From: Karstenula rhodostoma CBS 690.94
Taxonomy: Eukaryota; Ascomycota; Dothideomycetes; Pleosporales; Didymosphaeriaceae
DNA length: 64,000 bases
Direction: 5' to 3'
Assembly: GCA_010093485.1 (NCBI GenBank)
Contig: MU001504.1
Span: forward strand, 1,123,769 to 1,187,768
The position numbers were made by a program, and so were the translations under genes. Shown one piece after another: positions 31,913 to 44,597 of the stretch (positions are counted from its first letter, which is position 1; every line of letters starts with the position of its first letter). The notes below the pieces were generated by a model. The model saw only the letters and a list, made by a program, of their open reading frames with translations, was not told the DNA's origin and searched no databases.

Positions 31913-34900
31913 ATGCCTTACGTTGAGACACCACCAGTACGAACTCCTGAGGATGGGTACTTGGACCACGAGCTCGATGACTTGGTAGATGGCGAGCTCA
32001 TCGAGCCGATTGCCGTCATCGGCTTTGCGCTCAAGGCTCCGGGAGATGCAACCACCGCGGAAGCATTCTGGGACATGCTTGTTGAAGGGCGGTCCGGAGC
32101 ATCAGAGTTTCCTAGCGATCGGATCAAGATAGAATCATTTTCCCAGAAAGGCATACACAGAAGCGGAGATGTGGGTTTGAAACACAAGACCAATCGTGCA
32201 CAAAACGGTGTTGACAAGGTGGACTAGATACCCATGCGCCGCGGGCACTTCATCAAAGATGACATAAGAGCGTTTGACTCGGGTTTCTTTTCCATTTCAC
32301 ACACCGAGGCCCGTGCCATGGATCCAATGCAAAGGCTGTTGTTGGAGACGGCTTACCATGGCTTCGAAAACGGTATGTGCACTTTCTGCCACAAAGAGCT
32401 CCAGTTCGAACCCTGATCCAACCAGCTGGTATACCCATGCACGAGCTAGTCGGCTCCAATACTTCGGTATACACCGGGTGCTTCACCACGGATTACTTAA
32501 TACAACTGACCAAAGACCCTCTTGCTATTCCGACTTATGCTGCCACCGGCACGGGGGCATCCATTCTTGCCAACCGACTAAGTTGGTTCTTCGATCTCAA
32601 AGGCCCCAGCGTGAACATGGATTCTGCATGTTCAAGTAGTGGTATGGCGGTGGATCTCGCATGCGAGAATCTTCGCAACGGGACCACAAAGATGGTACGA
32701 TGACCAGTCTCCCGCGCCACCCGAAGAAAGCAGATGCTGACTGTTACCAGAGCCTTGTCGGTGGTTGCAACCTCACCTTCTCCGCCGAATATTTTACCAT
32801 GCTCACCAACCTCAACATGCTGTCCAAAGACGGACAGTCGCACAGCTTCGACCCTCGAGCCAACGGCTATGCGAGGGGTGAAGGCTTTGGTACGGTAGTA
32901 TTGAAGCGAATGAGCGATGCCATTGCAGATGGTGACACCATTCGAGCCGTTATAAGGTCAACAGGGTGCAACCACGACGGTAAGACGCCAGGCATCACCC
33001 AGCCGAGCAGTGAAGTCCAAGAACAGCTTGTGCGGGAGACGTACCGGAAGGCTGGACTATCCATGAATCCGACGCGTTTCTGCGAAACACACGGAACGGG
33101 TACTTCTTTGGGCGATCCTATAGAGTCCATGGCACTCGGTCGAGCATTCCAAGATGCCAGGTCGCCTGCTGACCCACTGATCTTGTAAGAGTTTCCGGAC
33201 AGCATATGGATTGCGCGTTTGCTTATTTAGTCAGGGGTGCATTGAAAAGCAATATTGGCCATCTAGAAGGAGCAAGCGGCATTGCTGGTCTGATCAAGGC
33301 AATCATGGTGCTGGAAAATGGACTGATACCGCCGAATTTCGACTTCCAAGGTCTGAATCCAAAGATCGATGCCGAGTACCTTGGCATCCAGATTCCAGAC
33401 CGTGCCATTCCATGGCCCTCGAATGGGCTGCGGAGAGCGTCCGTCAACTCATTCGGATTTGGCGGTTCCAACAGCCACGTGGTCCTGGACGATACATATA
33501 ACTACCTCCGACTGCGCGGCTTGCATGCCAACCATCGTACTGTAGTGCGCCCTCGGCCACTAGCCAATGGGTCTAAAAATGGTGATCGCAACGGGAATGG
33601 CTTCTCAGATGGTCACGATGACCTGTTTGAGACAGACGGCTTCTCTAACGGTAACGGAAATGGCCACACCAACGGCCAGACAGAAGCTGATACGGGGATG
33701 CCGAAGACGCTTTTCTTCTCCGCGGACACGGAGGAAGCGTTAGGACGCGTCTTGTCGTCTTACCAAGATTCTTTCAAAGAGCAAGAGTTCCCCATCGGCG
33801 ATCTGGCGTACACGCTTGACAGCAGACGATCACATCTTCCATGGCGGTCATACCTCACACTTACTACCCCGGAAGACCTGACAAAGGTCAGCTCGCGGTC
33901 ATCCATTGCTCGAAAAGTGCAGGACAAGAAGCCTCGCTTGGGCTTTGTGTTTACGGGCCAAGGCGCACAGTGGTTCGGAATGGGCCGCGAATTAATGGTG
34001 TACCCAGTCTTCGCTGAGAGCGTGAGGAGAGCGGACAAGCACCTCCACAGCCTTGGATGTCCCTGGTCTGCCACGACGATGTTTACAAGCCTCGAGCATC
34101 TGAGCATTGACGATCCGACCAGCTCGCAAACACTTTGTACAGTCTTGCAAGTTGCGCTTGTGGATCTTCTCGGCCACTGTGGCGTGAAGCCATCCGCGGT
34201 TGTAGGTCACTCTTCTGGAGAGATCGCCGCCGCGTACGCTTCGGGCGCCATCTCAAGGGAGTTGGCGTGGTCGTTGGCGTACCACCGTGGATACTATGCC
34301 CAGACACTGCCATCTCGGACAGATTATCGCGGCAGCATGATCGCCGTTGGCCTTTCGGAAGCTGAGGCTCGTCCTTATCTCGAGGAAGTCATTCGATCTA
34401 ATGCTTCACCTTGGGCGTTGCGGGTCGCTTGCTACAACAGTCCGCGGAGCATAACCGTGTCCGGACCAAGCGATCAGATCGATCACCTCAAGACGACTTT
34501 GGATGCTGCTTCAGTCTTTAATCGCGTTCTGAGGGTTCCGGTGGCCTACCACTCTCCGCAAATGGAAGTCATTGCAGTCGACTATGGCGACTCCATTGGC
34601 ACGGTGCCGTATCAGAAGATGCAAGTTCCAATGGTTTCCTCCGTGACGGGTAAGATAGCAAGTGCGAAGCAGTTACAAAGAGCGCAGTACTGGGCCGACA
34701 ACATGGTTTCGGCCGTCCGATTCGACGAAGCTGTTGCGACCTTGTCTGCCGTCTCGCCAAAAGCATTGACCAGGAAGCTCGACAAAAGCCACCTCATGAC
34801 GCCTGCAGTGGACCTGCTCGTCGAGATAGGACCGCATACCGCTCTGAAAGGTCCAGTCCTTGACGTCCTGAAAAAGACCCCCCGAGCCTCCGAAGTGGAT

Positions 34901-37900
34901 TACGACTTCGCCATCTCCCGCGCTGCGTCTGCAGCCGAAACTTTCCAGCAGCTCATCGGACGGCTGCACTGCAGAGGTCTCGACGTGGATTTGAGGCAGA
35001 CCAACGATCCAAGGGGCACTCCGCGCGCCGTCGTTACCAACCTGCCAGCATATCCGTTCGACAAAACGCAGACGTTTTGGTACGAGAGCCGCATCAACCA
35101 AGACTATCGCCTAAAGGAACACGGCCACCAGGAATTCCTCGGCTCACGATCGTTGGACTGGTGCCCGCTCGCTCCGCAGTGGCGCTACTTCATCCGCACC
35201 AAAGAGCTGCCCTGGACAGAGGATCATAAGATCAATGGTGCGACATTGTACCCTGCTTCTGGGATGATGGTGATGGCCGCCGAGGCGGCTCGCCAGATGG
35301 TCGCACCCGCAGGCGAAATTGAGGGCTACCAGTTGCGAAACGTGAGGTTCTCTACCGCCTTGAATATCCCGCCATCGAGAGGCGAGCTCGAAGCACGCAT
35401 TGGCCTGCGCCCATTGGACCATGCCGAACATAGCTTTGAGTATATTCTATACTCGGTGCAAGGCGAGAACGGATGGGTTGAAAACTCCAGAGGCGAGATC
35501 CAAGTCTATCTCAAAGTTGGCGGCGATATCTCCCACGCGATTCCAGGTATAGATGCGTCTCAAGCTTCCTTAACCTGCGATGAAACTCTAAACACCGACG
35601 TCTTCTATCAGTATCTCTGGGAAATGGGCTATGGATACGGTCCATCATTCCAGCTTGTTCAGGACATCCGACACGACTCCGAGTACAGCAAGGTCCTGGG
35701 CCAGATCAAACCATCAGTGACGACTGTAAGTGAAGACGCGATCGTGCATCCTGCGACGCTGGATGCAATCATGCATCTCGAATTCGCCATCCTCTTCAAC
35801 GCCGGCACGGATCGTCGTGGAACTTTCATTCCGACTAAGATCGACAACCTCTGGATTTCCGACAAGGGTCTCAACGTTAAGGATTCCCACGTCAATGCAG
35901 TCACCGCGGTGCAAAGCCGTACTCAACGGCACGCTAGAGGCTCGTGTGAGGTGTTCAGCGAAGACTATAGCCGGACTCTTCTGCGGGCTGACGGAATCGA
36001 GCTCACCATGGTCGCGTCGTCAAACAACAAACAGTTGTTGCCGCCTGGCTCTGAGCATGTCTTGAGCTACGTCTGCTCGGAAGTCGATGTCGACATGTTG
36101 AATTCCGAGCAGCTGAAGGCCTATCTTGCCGAAGCGATTCCGGCTACTGTGGATCCCGTCGCGAAACGAAAGGCGATCCGAAACTTCGTCCTGCTTTCCT
36201 TGCAGAATCTAGATATGCGCTTGCGGGTTTTGAATGCCATTCCGCCCACAGAACACGGTCGTGCCTACGTGGAGTGGGCTCGGTCTCTGTGGCAGCGTCC
36301 CGAGATCGTTCTCCCAGACACGAGCTTATCGGAACTTGAGGATGAAGTCCTACAACATGGCCCCGAAGGCCGCCTCGTCGTTGAAATAAACAACAGCCTT
36401 CTTGACGTAGTGCTCGATCGCCAACCTCCGCATGAGCTCCTCTTTGGGCCGGATCGCCTGGTGCCCAGATACTACGAGGAGAAAGCACAGACGGAGATCT
36501 ACTTCAAACGCTTCATCCACTACGTTTCCCTGCTTGCGCACAAGAAGCCGAATCTGAGGATCTTGGAGATCGGCGGTGGAACCGGAACGTTTACTTCGTA
36601 TATCCTGGAGGCGCTCAGTGTATCTGGAGAAGACGGAATGAAGCGCTTGCGATGTGCGTCGTACGACTTCACCGACATCGGCCCGGCATTCGTCGATCAG
36701 GCCAAAAGCAGATATGTCGAATATGGTAGCAGGATGAAGTACAAGGTCCTGAACATAGAATCTGATCCAGAAGACCAGGGTTTCCAGCCTGCAACTTACG
36801 ACATCGTCATCGCAATCTCTGTGCTCCACGCCACGCGGAGCTTGGGGGAAACTCTGACAAACACTCGACGACTGCTCAAGCCTGGGGGCAAGCTCCTCCT
36901 GCAAGAGCCGACCACACCGGAAGATCCCTCTCACTTTTACTCATTCGGCCTGTTTCCCGGCTGGTGGCTGGGCGTCGAAGAGTACCGTAGGCTGTGTCCT
37001 TTGGCCGACCAACCCACGTGGGATCGTCTACTCAAGGAGAATGGGTTTACGGGAACAGATGTTGTTATGCGCGACTATGAACACGACGGCGCGCATCAAA
37101 TGGATTTCCTCGTCTGCCCTGCGGCTGCCAGCGATTCCCCAGCCGAATCCGCACCCAAGCACAAAGTCTCACTCATTGTTGAGAGTGGATCCACTGCCCA
37201 GCTTCATGCCGCGGAGATGGTACAGGCCACACTTCTCGCAACTGCAGGTACAGAGAGCAAGATCGTCACGTTGAGCCACTTGACGGCCGAATCTGAAGTA
37301 TCCATCAGCACGTGCATCTCTCTGCTGGACTTTGACGGACCTTTCATAACCAGCATGTCGGAACAGCAGTATGAAGGTTTGCAGCAACTGCTGAAAAAAG
37401 CGACAGTTCTCCTGTGGGTCTCTCGCGGTGGTGGCGACCATCCGCACCGTCCGGGCTTCCAAATGATTGATGGCTTCGCACGGTCGTTCCGTCTCGAGGC
37501 TGCGCACCTCAAGCTCGTACATTTGGCTTTGGAGCCATCGGATGTCCTGACTGCGGACCAAGCGGATAGCATTCTTCGCGTGTTGGACGCGACCAGCACA
37601 TCCGAGGACTTTGAGCATGAAGTCACCGAGAAAGGCGGTCGACTCCATGTACAGCGCGTGGTGCCGCAGCCTGCACTGCGGCAGGAATTCTTGGCCAGGA
37701 TGCAACCAGAGTGCACCGTCCAGCACCAGATCACCGACGACTCGCGCTTGAAACTGGACATTGGCATGCCGGGCCAGCTTGACACGCTCGCCTTTACGGC
37801 CGACGCAAGCTGCAGTGGGCCTTTGGGATTCGACCAAGTAGAAATCAAAGTCAAGACCGTCGGTCTCAGCCAGGAGGACCATCTCATCGCAACTGGACGA

Positions 37901-39973
37901 TTGGAAGCTCATGGTTTCGGAAGGAATTGTGCGGGTGTTGTCACACGTGTCGGTGAAGGCTGCAGGTTGCAGCCAGGTCAGAGAGTTTGGATGCACGCCA
38001 GCGGAAAATGTGGCTCCACTGCTCGCTCATCAATGCATGCAGTGGTTTTCCTTCCAGAAGACGTCTCCTTCGAACAGGCCTGCGCAGTATCTGGCGACGT
38101 AGTCACTGTTGCACATGCTCTCCAGGTCGTGGCGAAGCTCGAAATAAACGACACTGTATTGCTCGACTGCACGGGTTCCCTTCTTCGTGCGGCGTTGCAG
38201 TCTAGCAAATCATTGGGGCTGGATGTCTTCGTCCTTGCGCACAGCTTCAAGGAGAAGGTAGAACTGGAGAAGGATACTGGTTTGCCGCTGGACAACGTGC
38301 TAGTATCAGGAATGCCCTTCCAGCACCAGTTCAGAGCACTCAACGGGGGGCGAGGGGCGGATGCCGTGATCAGCACCCGGGCGGATCCGGCGTGTGCAGA
38401 AGTTCTATCAAGCTTCGGAACATACGTGCGCATTTCCAACTCTGGTCAGCCGGCTACAGCACCTTCTGCCGCAGGCAACATTACCTTCGTCAACCTGGAT
38501 ATCTCTGCACTTGCGGAGGCTCGTCCAAGGCTACTTCAGCCTGCTCTGCAAATTGCAGTCAATCTTGCTTCCACGGTCAGGCACGATGCTATCCATGCCT
38601 ACCCCGCGTCGGACCTGACTGTGGCCTTTGAGAGGTTAGCTGATATTGAAAATAGCGAGAAGGTAGTCTTGACTTTCAGCTCCGACGAACGCGTCCAGGT
38701 AAGCCGTTCAATCGTATCGTCGGATTTCAAGCAGTACTGACAAGTTCCAACAGACCAGGGTCTTGCAGAAGGACGCATTTACCCTTGACGCCAACGGCAC
38801 TTATGTCCTCACTGGGGCTTTCGGTGGGCTTGGTACCGAAGTGGCCCGCTGGCTAGCAAGCAAAGGTGCGAAGTACATGATACTTCTTTCGCGATCTGGC
38901 CCTCGCACTGAGGGTGCGCTGAAGTTAGTTGCCGAGCTTCAAGGCATGGGCGTCACTCTCGCAATGCCGACATGCAGCGTCACCGACGCGGAGGGCGTGA
39001 GAAAAGCGATCCGCGAGGGTCAAGAAGGCATGCCGCCAATCCGTGGGTGCTTGCATCTCGCCATATCGGGCAAGGTAAACATCAGTGACCATGTGTGCAT
39101 ACGAAGTCGCTAACGATCCTGCAGGACAAGTCCTTCGAGTTCATGTCGTATGCTGAGTGGGTGGACCGGACATCGGCCAAGGTCCAGGGCACCGACAACA
39201 TCCACGCCGCACTTCCCTCTGATCTTGATTTCTTCATCATGACCGCGTCTGTGGGCGGAATGGCCGGCCTGATTTCCATGTGCGCATACTCAGCCGGAAA
39301 CGCATACCAAGACAACTTCGCGAGATATCTCCACGGCAAAGGGCAAAAGGCCATCGCCATCGACTACGGCGCCGCCCAAGATATCGGCATGCTGGCAGGC
39401 CAGGATCTTATGTACAGTCGCCTCATCCAGACGGGCCAGTATACCCCGGTCACGGGCCAAGAGCTGCTAGCGATGCTCGAGTACTACTGCGACCCCGCAG
39501 TGACGGTGCAGTCTGTCGAACAGGCGCAGCCAATCATAGGCATTGAGCCGCCCAGCCGACGAATCGCCCAAGGCAAGGACGTCCCAGAAGGCCTCAAGCA
39601 CTCGCTATGGCTCAACCTCTACGGCATGGGCGACTCAGACTCGACCGCCGACGCCGTGGAAGCAGGGCCGAACTCGCGATCCGCCAACATCAAGGATTCC
39701 ATTCTTGCCGCCCCGAGCGCATCCGAGGCGGAGCACTTGGTCATCGATGCGCTTATTGCCCGAGTTGCACAGACGACGTCTGTACCGCCGGAGAAGATGG
39801 AGGCCGAGAGACCGATTCACAGCTATGGAGTAGATTCCTTGACGGCGATTGATCTGAGAAACTGGATTGCGAGCGCGTTTGAGTATGACATTGCAGTGTT
39901 TGAGATTTTGGGTGAAGCGACTTTCAAGGGTGTAGGAGGGAGTATTGCGCGGAAGTTGAAGGAAGAGAAGTAA
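31913..39973 (+). CDS. Highly reducing type I polyketide synthase (KS-AT-DH-MT-psiER-KR-ACP)
   Basis: Seven exons (31913-32170, 32228-32372, 32426-32694, 32751-33184, 33235-38698, 38754-39074, 39125-39973) close to 2579 residues. KS (about 26-455): Cys203 in MDSACSSS, His in [13 protein letters not shown] and [11 protein letters not shown] from about 600: [14 protein letters not shown] and [16 protein letters not shown] from about 1000: His in [15 protein letters not shown] and Asp in [11 protein letters not shown]-methyltransferase near 1476: [14 protein letters not shown] region 1880-2187: the NADPH loop normally GGVGQ reads [11 protein letters not shown], so it is probably inactive. KR from about 2200: [16 protein letters not shown] and later [19 protein letters not shown] Ser near 2532: [10 protein letters not shown]. 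There is no thioesterase. Product is likely a methylated, unsaturated chain; identity unknown. Confidence 0.93.
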
Positions 39974-40016
39974 GCTAGTGCACCGCTGCTGAGTCATGTG
40001 AGCAAGAGGACTCACG

Positions 40017-40077
40017 CATGATTTTCCGATTGTTGACACAAACCACAAAGTGGTGTCCCACAAGATAATAGACAAAG
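40017..40077 (-). repeat. Short dispersed repeat, copy A
   Basis: About 61 bp between the PKS and alanyl-tRNA synthetase stops. Read on the minus strand it aligns with 54650-54708 at about 50 of 61 positions, sharing ACCACTTTGTGGTT and AACAATC. Most differences are transitions. Confidence 0.65.
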
Positions 40078-40178
40078 ACCGCGACTGCCGCCTGATATTC
40101 ATACAGACTCCCACATTTCACAGGGGAATAGATTCACCATGCTTGCTTGGTTCGTTGATCCACGCTCCTGCTCTCTCC

Positions 40179-42801
40179 TTACAATTTGAAATTCTCGATG
40201 AACTTCCGTGCCTCCTCTACACCGTCGTCGACCTTCTCCGCGTTCGTGCCGTTACCGATCGCGGTCGGCGCACCGGGCTTACCGCCCGTCTTTCCTCCAA
40301 TGACAGGAGTGACTGAGCTGGCCCACTTGGGTCCGTCGGCACCTTGCTCCTTGAAGTACTGCGGCATGTTAGCATACATCTTCAATTCCGCAGTCATAGA
40401 AGACGTACCTCAGACACATAGCATCCGTGCGCCACCTTCCCGTCGCCCGCGCTAAACAGATACACGCTCTTATCCTTGAGAGCACTCTTCGGGCCCGACA
40501 CGTTCTTGATTGCCTCGCTGATAGCCTTCGCCACATTGCTCGACCAGTCGACCTTCTGTACCAGGAACTTCGCATCCTTGTTGTTGGTGAAGTAGTTCGT
40601 CACAATATCCAACACACGCTTGTTGTCCTGCTTCGCAAACGCCTTCTGCTCGTCCAGGATGCTCTTCTGGATCTTAGCGAACCGCTCGCGGAACTGGCTC
40701 TTCGAGAGTGCGGAGATGACGAGCTGATTGAGCTCGGTCTGCATCTTCTTGGCCTCTGCCTCCTTCTCGGGGCCGAACTTGAGCTTCTCGAGACGGCCGA
40801 GTTGCGCCTCGAAGTCGGAAGCCTGTCGCTGAACATCGTAGGCTTCTTGACCTGTCACGGCGACAATGCGGCGGATGCCCTTGGCGATTCCGGACTCTTC
40901 GAGGATGACGAGTTCCTTGATCTCACCCGTCTGTTTGACGTGCGTGCCACCGCAGAACTCAATGGAAACCTGCTCCCACTGCTCGTTCTTGACGTCTGCG
41001 ATGAGGTCTTCGACGGGGACGCCAACCGACACAACACGCACGGGGTCGGGATATGTCTCTCCAAAGACAGCACGCACGCCACGGATTTCGCGCGCAATGG
41101 ACAGAGGGACATCCTTGGCGTAGACCTCTGAGTTCTGACGAATGTACTCGGTGCAGACCTTCTCAATCTTAGCAAGCTCGGCGTCCGAAACTGCAGCCTT
41201 GTGCGAGAAGTCGAAACGCAGCTTCTCGGGCGAAACAAGAGAGCCCTTTTGGTCGACATCGTCACCGAGCACCTCCTTGAGACCGTAGTTGAGCACGTGC
41301 GTTCCGGTATGGTTGTTACGGATTGGGTGGCGGCGGAGCTCATCATATTCTGCAATGACCTCGCTCCCTACGTTCAACTCGCCGTACTTGAGGAATCCCG
41401 TATGTAGCACGTAGCCGGCATACACCTGGACGTTCTCGATGGTGATCTCAGCTTCACCGTCGATCAGAAGGTGGCCGGTATCGTTCTCCTGACCTCCCTG
41501 CTCAGCGTAGAAGTTTGTCTTATCAAGCAGTACACCGAATTGCTCGCCTTCGGGCACTTCCTTTGTGCTCTTCAGGAACTTCTTGTTGTGATATATAGCC
41601 TTGATGACAGATGTGATGTTCTCGCGACCGAACTTGGGGGAATCGTCTGTCTTTGGTACATCGTCCATGCTATCGAGAGCGCTGAGGTCGTGTACGTCAA
41701 ACTTCACCAGCGCAGCGGTAGCCTTCTTGTCACCCTTGCTAGCCTCACGAGCCTTGTCTTGCGCCTCCTCAACTTCCTTGTCGTTGATGTTGAGGCCTCG
41801 CTCTTCGGCCATGATCTTCGTCAGGTCGACCGGGAAACCATAGGTGTCGTATAACCGCCAGACATCGTCACCGGGGAGATCATTCGAACCCTTGGCCTTG
41901 GCCTTCTGCGCATACTTCTCGAACATGGCCTCGCCTCGGTCAAGAGACTTGGCAAAGCTCTTCTCTTCCTCGTCCAAAATCTCCTTGATATCCGCCTCTT
42001 TCTTCTTGAGTTCGGGGAACATGTCGCCCATCTGCTCAACAAGAGTAGGTACAATCTTCGAGAAGAAGCTGCCGATCTCAGCGTCAAAGTACTTGCGAGC
42101 GTAACGCGCTCCTCGTCGCAGGACACGGCGCACAACGTAGCCACGTCCAACGTTGTTCGGTACACCACCGTCGGCGATGGAGAACGACATCATGCGGACG
42201 TGGTCCGCAACAACCCGGTAGGCGGTATCGATGCCGTCTGAGTCTTCCTCGCCAAACTTGCCCTTGTATTCCCGCGCACCTGTGATCTCCTGAATCTTCT
42301 TGAACAGCGGACTGAAAACATCGGTGTCATAATTCGACTTGGTCTTCTGAAGAACCGACACCAATCGCTCGTAGCCCATACCCGTATCGATGTGCTTGTG
42401 GGGCAGTGGCCGTAACGACCGATCCGGCTCACGGTTATACTGCATGAAGACGTTGTTCCAGATCTCGATGACCTCGGGATCGTCCGCGTTGACCAGCGAC
42501 GCAGCATTCCTGTGGACACCGTTCTCCGGCTCCCTCAGATCATAGTGGAGTTCCGAGCAAGGCCCGCAAGGACCCTGGTCGCCCATCTCCCAGAAGTTGT
42601 CCTTCATGTCTCCAGGCAGAATGTGGTCCTCGGGGACGCCGACGCTTTTCCACAGCTCCTTGGCCTCCAGGTCCGGCTCCAAGTCGTCGGTTCCCTCAAA
42701 GTACGTCACGTACAGCCGCTTGGGATCGATGCCATAGACCTTGGTAAGCAGCTCCCAGCTGAAGCCAATGGCCTCCTTCTTGAAGTAGTCGCCAAAGCTC
42801 C

Positions 42802-42832
<31 letters not shown>

Positions 42833-43430
42833 GTAGCTGTCCTTGCCGACATCGTCGAGGTCATTGTGCTTGCCGCCTGCGCGGATGCACTTTTGCGAGT
42901 TTGCGGCGCGCTTGAGCTGGGCGAAGTCGGAGGCGGGGTCGACGGTGCCTTGGAAGATGGACTTGTACTGGTTCATGCCGGCATTGGCGAAGAGGAGGGT
43001 CGGGTCGGAGAGGGGCACGACCGACGAGGACGGCACTGTGGGAGTCAATTGGTGCACTGCGGAAAGCCATGGTGGGGTGAATGGGGAAGCGACTGGACGA
43101 GGACGTGGACGAGGACTCACCAAAGGTATGGCCGCGCTCCTTGAAGTAGTCGAGGAAGGTGGTGCGCACGCGGACAGCCCCCCACTCGGGCGTGGTGTCG
43201 TTCTGCGCCATGGTGGTGTGTGTGGTGTGTAGTCGGCGGGGGTGAAGGAGGGGCAGCAGGGCTGGTCGGGACGGCGCACGCAGAGTGTGGGCTGCTGCAG
43301 GCGACGGGCGTGGCAGGAGAAAAGGATGCGTCGAGGGGCGTCGCGGGGTGCAGACAGGCGCAGAGGTCGAAGGTGATCCCGCAGCCAGTCTGTGCCCGTG
43401 ACTCAGAGGGGCATTGTGCAGGCGCTGCAT
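40179..43430 (-). CDS. ALA1: Alanyl-tRNA synthetase, cytosolic and probable mitochondrial forms
   Basis: Class II synthetase that charges tRNA-Ala. Three exons (start to 43121, 40409-43035, 40179-40358). From the ATG at 43211 ([19 protein letters not shown]) the protein is about 960 residues, the normal cytosolic length. Visible motifs are the aminoacylation core [35 protein letters not shown] and [17 protein letters not shown], and the editing-domain zinc motif HTGTH with CGGTH. A second in-frame ATG at 43430 adds 73 residues rich in Arg, Ser, Pro and His with almost no acids, typical of a mitochondrial presequence. One gene making both forms from alternative starts is known for yeast ALA1. 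Which start dominates cannot be told from sequence. Confidence 0.93.
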
Positions 43431-43672
43431 CGATCTAGTTGCAGCCCCGCGCGCTCTTGTCCCGTTGCAACGCGGCTTCCCCCAAGCTTCCAGAAACTTC
43501 GTCGATTGGCCGGCCCTACCGCTATATCATCAATGTCGCAGCCACCCGCTGTCGCGCTCTCGGGATCACAGTCGCCTACACGCTCTTGCGCTTAGCATCG
43601 GCCAGCGAACCGACAACGCAGAGGAGAAATCATTCGTGCACGGTGGAGGTTGGATGCATGCATGGTGCCATC

Positions 43673-44427
43673 ATGGCGGAGGTGGTAGCTCCCGGCCAAG
43701 ACCCAGACACCCCCCAACCCCAACCGCCGCGTCGCCTGCACGGCAAGAAGCGCGCCGCCGACGGCCAGCTCGAGTCGGAGCAGCGCCTGAGCAAGCGCTT
43801 CGACCTGCTGAATCTCGGTATGTACGCTCTGCTCTGCTCTGCTCTGCTCTGCTCTGAGCCCGTCGCTGACCGCCGCCCCCAGACAATGGCACGCGCCTGT
43901 ACCTCCCCGTCGCATCGTCGGCTGATGCCGCCCTGGCCCCAGACCACCACCGCGCGAGGCAATCCGCAAAACCGATCCCGGTACCCGCCGCGCCCAAGGC
44001 GGAGAAGAAGCGGGAGCGACCGCGGCGACCGCCTCCCCCGGACGACTGCATGCACGTCGAGGACACGCCGCACCGCGTCTACATTGCCGATCTGGACGCC
44101 GAGCTCTCCGACATAGAGTCCGACGAGGACAACCCCATCTTCCTCCAGGACATCGAGAAGCATCTTGCCAAGATACCCAAGCATGTGTTGACGGGCCCCG
44201 AACCGAAGCCCACCAAGGACAACCAGCTGATTCTGTACAACGTGCCCGCCAGTCTGACGGTGCCTGAGGCGCAGGACAGCGTGCGGAAGGCCATTGCGGA
44301 GGCCCGCGGGAGGATAAGAGAGAGGCAGGCGAGCGGCATCATAGAGCCAACAGCAGCTCCAGGGCCAGCACTCGCGACAGTGATACCCCCACCGTCCTTT
44401 GATTCGGATGCCATGGACATCGACTAG
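43673..44427 (+). CDS. Conserved hypothetical protein, acidic/proline-rich
   Basis: Two exons (43673-43817 and 43883-44427) give 229 residues. After a Pro-rich, basic N-terminus (PQPQPPRRLHGKKRAADG, then a coil LESEQRLSKRFDLLNL) comes a basic linker (PKAEKKRERPRRPPPPDD). The likely conserved core is MHVEDTPHRVYIADLDAEL, then SDEDNPIFLQDIEKHLAKIP and LYNVP. I recall similar uncharacterised proteins in other Pezizomycotina but no function. The composition suggests a nuclear or cytosolic scaffold. The gene is divergent from alanyl-tRNA synthetase, 242 bp from its upstream start. The intron contains an expanded pentanucleotide repeat. Confidence 0.75.
43827..43857. repeat. Pentanucleotide (GCTCT) repeat inside an intron
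   Basis: About six GCTCT units in the 65-nt intron (43818-43882) of the conserved hypothetical gene. They fill roughly half of it and lie before the branch-point and pyrimidine region. Confidence 0.85.
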
Positions 44428-44597
44428 ATTCTATAGCGTAATGTATTCTTTCCACCTGAAAGTGAGCAAGCATGACTTGAAAGAACATGTCTTGGGTATT
44501 GATATCATATCTACTAACAACATTGCTCATAATGCAGTGATCCAGTCACGCAAGTCTTTTAACCCTCCCTTCTATCCAAACCCCCAAATAACACACT

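Noticed and set aside
37169..37996. Minus-strand open frame of 275 codons
   Set aside because: Lies antisense inside the PKS ER/MT region; no recognisable protein.
42512..43144. Long plus-strand open frame of 210 codons
   Set aside because: Exactly antisense to the alanyl-tRNA synthetase exon, with no family resemblance; a codon-bias shadow.
43630..44184. Minus-strand open frame of 184 codons
   Set aside because: Antisense to a spliced conserved gene and spans its intron repeat; no family features.
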